Part shown: in pieces, positions 60,558 to 64,000 of the stretch
Layout: each line of letters starts with the position of its first letter
How positions within the stretch are numbered: position 1 is the stretch's first letter
From: Bradyrhizobium sp. CCGE-LA001
GTDB lineage: Bacteria > Pseudomonadota > Alphaproteobacteria > Rhizobiales > Xanthobacteraceae
Assembly (NCBI RefSeq): GCF_000296215.2
Contig: NZ_CP013949.1
Location: 3,465,501 to 3,529,500, forward strand
Reading direction: 5' to 3'
DNA length: 64,000 nucleotides
Notes under the pieces: model-generated
What the model was told of the DNA's origin: nothing
The model's input: only the letters and a program-made list of their open reading frames with translations
Databases searched by the model: none
Position numbers and translations under genes: made by a program

Positions 60558-63500
60558 TCAATGCCCTGCGCCCTGAACCGGCGCCGCGCTGATGTCGCTG
60601 CCGTGATGGGTCAGCGGCTTCATGCCGGTGACGGTCCGCAGCAGCACATAGAACACCGGCGTCAGGAATAGGCCGAACACGGTGACGCCGATCATCCCCG
60701 AGAACACGGCAACGCCCATGGCGCGCCGCATCTCCGAGCCGGCGCCGGTCGAAAGCACCAGCGGCAGCACACCCATGATGAAGGCCATCGATGTCATCAG
60801 GATCGGACGCAGCCGCAGCCGGCTCGCCTCGATCGCGGCTCGGATCGGCGTGCGCCCGGCGAATTCGAGCTCGCGCGCGAATTCGACGATCAGGATCGCG
60901 TTCTTGGCGGAGAGGCCGACGAGCACGATCAAGCCGATCTGGGTGAAGACGTTGTTGTCGCCCTTGGAGATCCAGACGCCGAACATCGCGGCGAGCAGCC
61001 CCATCGGCACGATCATGATGATCGAAAGCGGCAGGGTCAGGCTCTCATAAAGCGCGGCCAGCACCAGGAACACCAGCAGGATCGCCAGCGGGAAGACCCA
61101 GATTCCAGAATTGCCGGCGATGAACTCCTGATAGGTCAGGTCGGTCCATTCGAAGGCAAAGCCCGGCGGCAGCACCTCTGCCGCGATCCGCGTCGCCGCC
61201 TCCTGCGCCTGTCCCGATGAGAAGCCGGGCGCAGCCGCCGCGTTGATGTCCGAGGACAGGAAGCCGTTGTAGCGGATCGCGCGCTCCGGCCCCGCGCTCT
61301 GGCGGATCGTGAGCAGCGCCGATAGCGGCACCATGTCGCCAGAGGACGAGCGTACCTTCAGCTGTCGGATGTCGTCGGCCCGCGCGCGGAACGGCGCGTC
61401 GGCCTGGACGCGCACGGAATAGGTGCGGCCGAACTTGTTGAAGTCATTGACGTAGTAGGAACCCAGGTAGATCTGGAGCGTGTTGAACACCTCCGTCACG
61501 GGAACGCCCAACTGCAGCGCCTTGGTGCGGTCGATGTCGGCGTAGAGCTGGGGCACGTTGACCTGGAAGCTCGAGAATACGCCGGCGATCTCCGGCGCCT
61601 TCTGCATCGCCGCCATGAAGGCGTTGGTCGCTTCGTTCAGCGCCTCATAGCCGAGGCCGGCGCGATCTTCGATCTGCAGCTTGAAGCCGCCGATGGTGCC
61701 GAGGCCGTTGACCGGCGGCGGCGGGAACATGGCGATGAAGGCTTCCTGGATCCCGGCATATTTTTTGTTCAGCTCGGCGGCAATCGCAGGGCCGCTGAGC
61801 GAAGGATCCTTGCGCTCGTCGAACGGCTTGAGCGTCGAGAACACGATGCCGGCATTGGATGAGTTGGTGAAGCCGGAGATCGACAGGCCAGGGAACGCCA
61901 CCGAGCTTTCGACGCCGGGCTGAGTGAGCGCGATGTCGCTCATCTTGCGGATCACCTCTTCGCTGCGATCGAGCGCGGCGCCGTCGGGCAGGCGGGCGAA
62001 GCCGACCAGATACTGTTTGTCCTGGCCCGGCACGAAGCCGCCCGGCACCTGCTGGAACAGGAGCGCAGTGATGCCGACGAGAACCACGTAAAGGCCCATC
62101 ACCGCGGCCTTGCCCGAGATCACCTTGCTGACGCTGCCGCTATAATTCTCCGAGGAGCGCGTAAACGCCTTGTTGAAGCCGCGGAAGAACCAGCCGAGGC
62201 TTTTTTCCATGATCAGCGTCAGCCTATCCTTCGGCTCGTTATGACCCTTGAGCAGCAGCGCCGACAGTGCCGGCGACAGCGTCAGCGAGTTGACGGCGGA
62301 GATCACGGTCGAGATCGCGATCGTCAGCGCGAACTGCTTGTAGAATTGCCCGGTGAGGCCGGAGATGAAGGCGAGCGGCACGAACACCGCGACCAGCACC
62401 AAGGCGATCGCGATGATTGGGCCCGACACCTCGCGCATGGCCTGATAGGTGGCATCGCGCGGCGACAATCCGGACTCGATGTTGCGTTCGACGTTCTCGA
62501 CCACGACGATGGCGTCGTCGACGACGATGCCGATGGCGAGCACGAGGCCGAACAAGCTGAGCGCGTTGATGGAGAAGCCGAACACATGCATTACCGCGAA
62601 GGTGCCGACGATCGACACCGGCACGGCGAGCAGGGGGATGATCGAGGCCCGCCAGGTCTGCAGGAACAGGATCACGACCAAAACCACCAGCGCGATCGCC
62701 TCCAGCAACGTGTGGATGACGGCCTCGATTGAGGAGCGCACGAACTGGGTGGGGTCGTAAACGATCTGGTAGGACACGCCCTCCGGCATGTTCTTCTTGA
62801 TCTCCGCCATGGTGGCGCGGACGTTGTCGGAAATCTGCAGCGCGTTGGAGCCGGGCGCCTGGAAGATCGGGATCGCCACCGCCTGCTTGTTGTCCAGTAG
62901 CGAGCGCAGGCCGTATTCGGAGGCACCGAGCTCGACGCGCGCGACGTCGCGCAGGCGCACCACCTCGCCTCGGCTACCGGTCTTGACCACGATGTCGCCG
63001 AACTGCTCCTCGTTGGCGAGCCGGCCTTCGGCATTGACGGAAAGCTGCAGGTCGATCCCCTTGACGTTCGGGGAGGACCCGACCACGCCGGCGGCGGCCT
63101 CGACGTTCTGCGCCTGAATCGCCCTCACGATGTCGCTCGCGGTCAGACCATGCTCGGCAGCCTTCTGCGGATCGACCCAGACCCGCATCGAATAGTCACC
63201 GGCGCCATAGAGCTGCACGTCGCCGACGCCGTCGATGCGCGCGAGACGATCCTTGACGTTGAGCACGGCATAGTTGCGCAGATACGTCATGTCGTACCGG
63301 CCGTTCGGCGACAGCAAATGCACGACCATGGTCAGGTCGGGCGACGACTTCTTGGTGATGATGCCGAGCTGGCGCACCACGGCGGGCAGGCGCGGCTCGG
63401 CCTGCTGCACGCGGTTCTGCACCAGCTGCGTCGCCTTGTCGGGGTCGGTACCCAGGCGGAACGTCACCGTCAGCGTCATCGCGCCGTCGGTGGTCGCCTG

Positions 63501-63746
63501 GCTCGACATGTACAGCATGTTCTCGACGCCGTTGATCTGCTCTTCGATCGGCGTTGCCACCGTCTCCGCGATCACCTTGGGGTTGGCGCCGGGATAGGTC
63601 GCGCGCACCACGACGGACGGCGGCACGACATCGGGATATTCCGAGATCGGCATCGCGAACAGCGAGATGAGCCCTGCGAGGAAAATCAGGACGGAGAGAA
63701 CGCCGGCAAAGATCGGACGATCGATGAAGAACTTTGAGAGATTCAT
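60558..63746 (-). CDS. RND efflux pump, inner-membrane transporter (HAE1 family)
   Basis: A 1062-residue AcrB/MexB-type proton-driven multidrug exporter. Twelve membrane segments are expected; the proton-relay residues are visible as the Asp pair in GIVVDDAIVVVENVERN (TM4) and the Lys in GLSAKNAILIVEFA (TM10). It starts MNLSKFFIDRPIF, the family's usual N-terminus; the upstream frame to 63764 is not needed. The adaptor gene precedes it on the same strand, separated by a palindromic repeat. Confidence 0.93.
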   Translation of the reverse strand: MNLSKFFIDRPIFAGVLSVLIFLAGLISLFAMPISEYPDVVPPSVVVRATYPGANPKVIAETVATPIEEQINGVENMLYMSSQATTDGAMTLTVTFRLGTDPDKATQLVQNRVQQAEPRLPAVVRQLGIITKKSSPDLTMVVHLLSPNGRYDMTYLRNYAVLNVKDRLARIDGVGDVQLYGAGDYSMRVWVDPQKAAEHGLTASDIVRAIQAQNVEAAAGVVGSSPNVKGIDLQLSVNAEGRLANEEQFGDIVVKTGSRGEVVRLRDVARVELGASEYGLRSLLDNKQAVAIPIFQAPGSNALQISDNVRATMAEIKKNMPEGVSYQIVYDPTQFVRSSIEAVIHTLLEAIALVVLVVILFLQTWRASIIPLLAVPVSIVGTFAVMHVFGFSINALSLFGLVLAIGIVVDDAIVVVENVERNIESGLSPRDATYQAMREVSGPIIAIALVLVAVFVPLAFISGLTGQFYKQFALTIAISTVISAVNSLTLSPALSALLLKGHNEPKDRLTLIMEKSLGWFFRGFNKAFTRSSENYSGSVSKVISGKAAVMGLYVVLVGITALLFQQVPGGFVPGQDKQYLVGFARLPDGAALDRSEEVIRKMSDIALTQPGVESSVAFPGLSISGFTNSSNAGIVFSTLKPFDERKDPSLSGPAIAAELNKKYAGIQEAFIAMFPPPPVNGLGTIGGFKLQIEDRAGLGYEALNEATNAFMAAMQKAPEIAGVFSSFQVNVPQLYADIDRTKALQLGVPVTEVFNTLQIYLGSYYVNDFNKFGRTYSVRVQADAPFRARADDIRQLKVRSSSGDMVPLSALLTIRQSAGPERAIRYNGFLSSDINAAAAPGFSSGQAQEAATRIAAEVLPPGFAFEWTDLTYQEFIAGNSGIWVFPLAILLVFLVLAALYESLTLPLSIIMIVPMGLLAAMFGVWISKGDNNVFTQIGLIVLVGLSAKNAILIVEFARELEFAGRTPIRAAIEASRLRLRPILMTSMAFIMGVLPLVLSTGAGSEMRRAMGVAVFSGMIGVTVFGLFLTPVFYVLLRTVTGMKPLTHHGSDISAAPVQGAGH

Positions 63747-63812
63747 GGCCTTGCCCCTGGGCAATTATCGTGCGTGTCTCCGCCAACCCCCCGTGGCGCG
63801 CGCCATGCGCGC

Positions 63813-63870
63813 GAACCCGGAATCCAGAGGTGATGTAGTCGGAGTATCAAAATCTCCAGATTCCGGGTTC
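63813..63870. repeat. Palindromic repeat between adaptor and pump genes
   Basis: GAACCCGGAATC at 63813-63824 and GATTCCGGGTTC at 63859-63870 are perfect reverse complements; a further CCCCCGGAATGACG copy follows at 63883. It sits between adaptor and transporter within the pump operon and could form a stabilising or attenuating hairpin in the mRNA. Confidence 0.8.
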
Positions 63871-63903
63871 TCGCTACGCGAGCCCCCGGAATGACGAAGG
63901 GTG

Positions 63904-64000
63904 TCAGCGTTGCACCACGTCCTGGTTGCTGTGGTTGGAGGCCTGCTGCCCGCGCGCGCCCATCGCTGCCACCTCGGTCTTGAGGAGGGCGCCGGGACGC
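63904..64000 (-). CDS. RND periplasmic adaptor subunit, C-terminal end (partial)
   Basis: Only the last 31 codons are in the window, reading RPGALLKTEVAAMG and ending DVVQR before TGA. The RPGxxLKxE pattern is the membrane-proximal end of HlyD-type RND adaptors. It lies directly upstream of the pump gene on the same strand, as in acrAB-like operons. Confidence 0.65.
   Translation of the reverse strand, partial: RPGALLKTEVAAMGARGQQASNHSNQDVVQR

Noticed and set aside
1..64000. tRNA, rRNA, riboswitch or integrated element
   Set aside because: I saw no cloverleaf T-loop sequence, conserved riboswitch core, integrase or att-type direct repeat. A covariance-model search would be decisive.

Overview
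The window looks like chromosomal DNA of a Bradyrhizobium-type alphaproteobacterium (Nitrobacteraceae). The evidence is the high GC content, the rhizobial very-long-chain fatty acid and lipid A cluster, the many Liv-type ABC transporters, the short family-typical hydrophilic proteins, and four dispersed palindromic intergenic repeats of the kind scattered through these genomes. I found no phage, insertion sequence, CRISPR array, rRNA or tRNA.

Layout. 1-4.4 kb: a minus-strand acpXL-fabZXL-fabF2XL-fabF1XL-lpxXL operon that makes the very-long-chain acyl group of lipid A and attaches it. 4.5-8.6 kb: small hypotheticals, a ParB-like nuclease-fold protein and a HerA-like ATPase. 9.0 kb: a lone extradiol (catechol 2,3-type) dioxygenase. 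10.2-24.8 kb: a large nicotinate catabolic locus. It holds a two-subunit nicotinate dehydrogenase with a fused three-haem cytochrome c tail, 6-hydroxynicotinate reductase, a UPF0280 protein, an AA_synth-family protein, a complete Liv-type ABC importer, a MarR regulator and an enamidase; ferredoxin-NADP reductase and a cytochrome P450 follow. 27.6-28.6 kb: four tandem small disordered proteins behind a possible EcfG stress promoter. 28.6-31.1 kb: DUF763 protein and MscS channel. 31.2-37.1 kb: Bug-type binding protein, TetR regulator and a lower meta-cleavage operon (2-pyrone-4,6-dicarboxylate hydrolase, 4-oxalomesaconate hydratase, aldolase, a 4,5-dihydroxyphthalate-decarboxylase-like protein, a DUF1932 dehydrogenase). 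37.7-44.6 kb: two amidohydrolases, an NTF2-like protein, a GntR regulator and a NMT1/THI5-type ABC importer. 44.7-50.4 kb: a second Liv-type importer and a separate amino-acid-type binding protein. 50.5-57.5 kb: CitE-like lyase, acyl-CoA dehydrogenase, GH172/DUF2961 protein, acyl-CoA ligase and Baeyer-Villiger-type monooxygenase. 57.5-64 kb: lytic transglycosylase, small proteins, MaoC-like hydratase and an RND efflux pump whose adaptor gene runs off the end.

The most interesting content is the regulatory and pathway logic. Two divergent intergenic regions about 10 kb apart (before hnr/nicA and before ena/fpr) share a near-perfect 20-bp palindrome and a second motif, marking one nicotinate regulon. 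It follows the reductive (6-hydroxynicotinate reductase plus enamidase) route rather than the oxygenase route. The promoter of the lone dioxygenase at 9 kb is nearly a copy of the one before the TetR gene at 32.3 kb, 23 kb away, including a TTGTAC-N4-GTACAA inverted repeat. This suggests that ring cleavage and lower pathway are one regulon. In the lipid A cluster, FabF2XL lacks the catalytic cysteine and first histidine, so the pair resembles a KS/chain-length-factor heterodimer.
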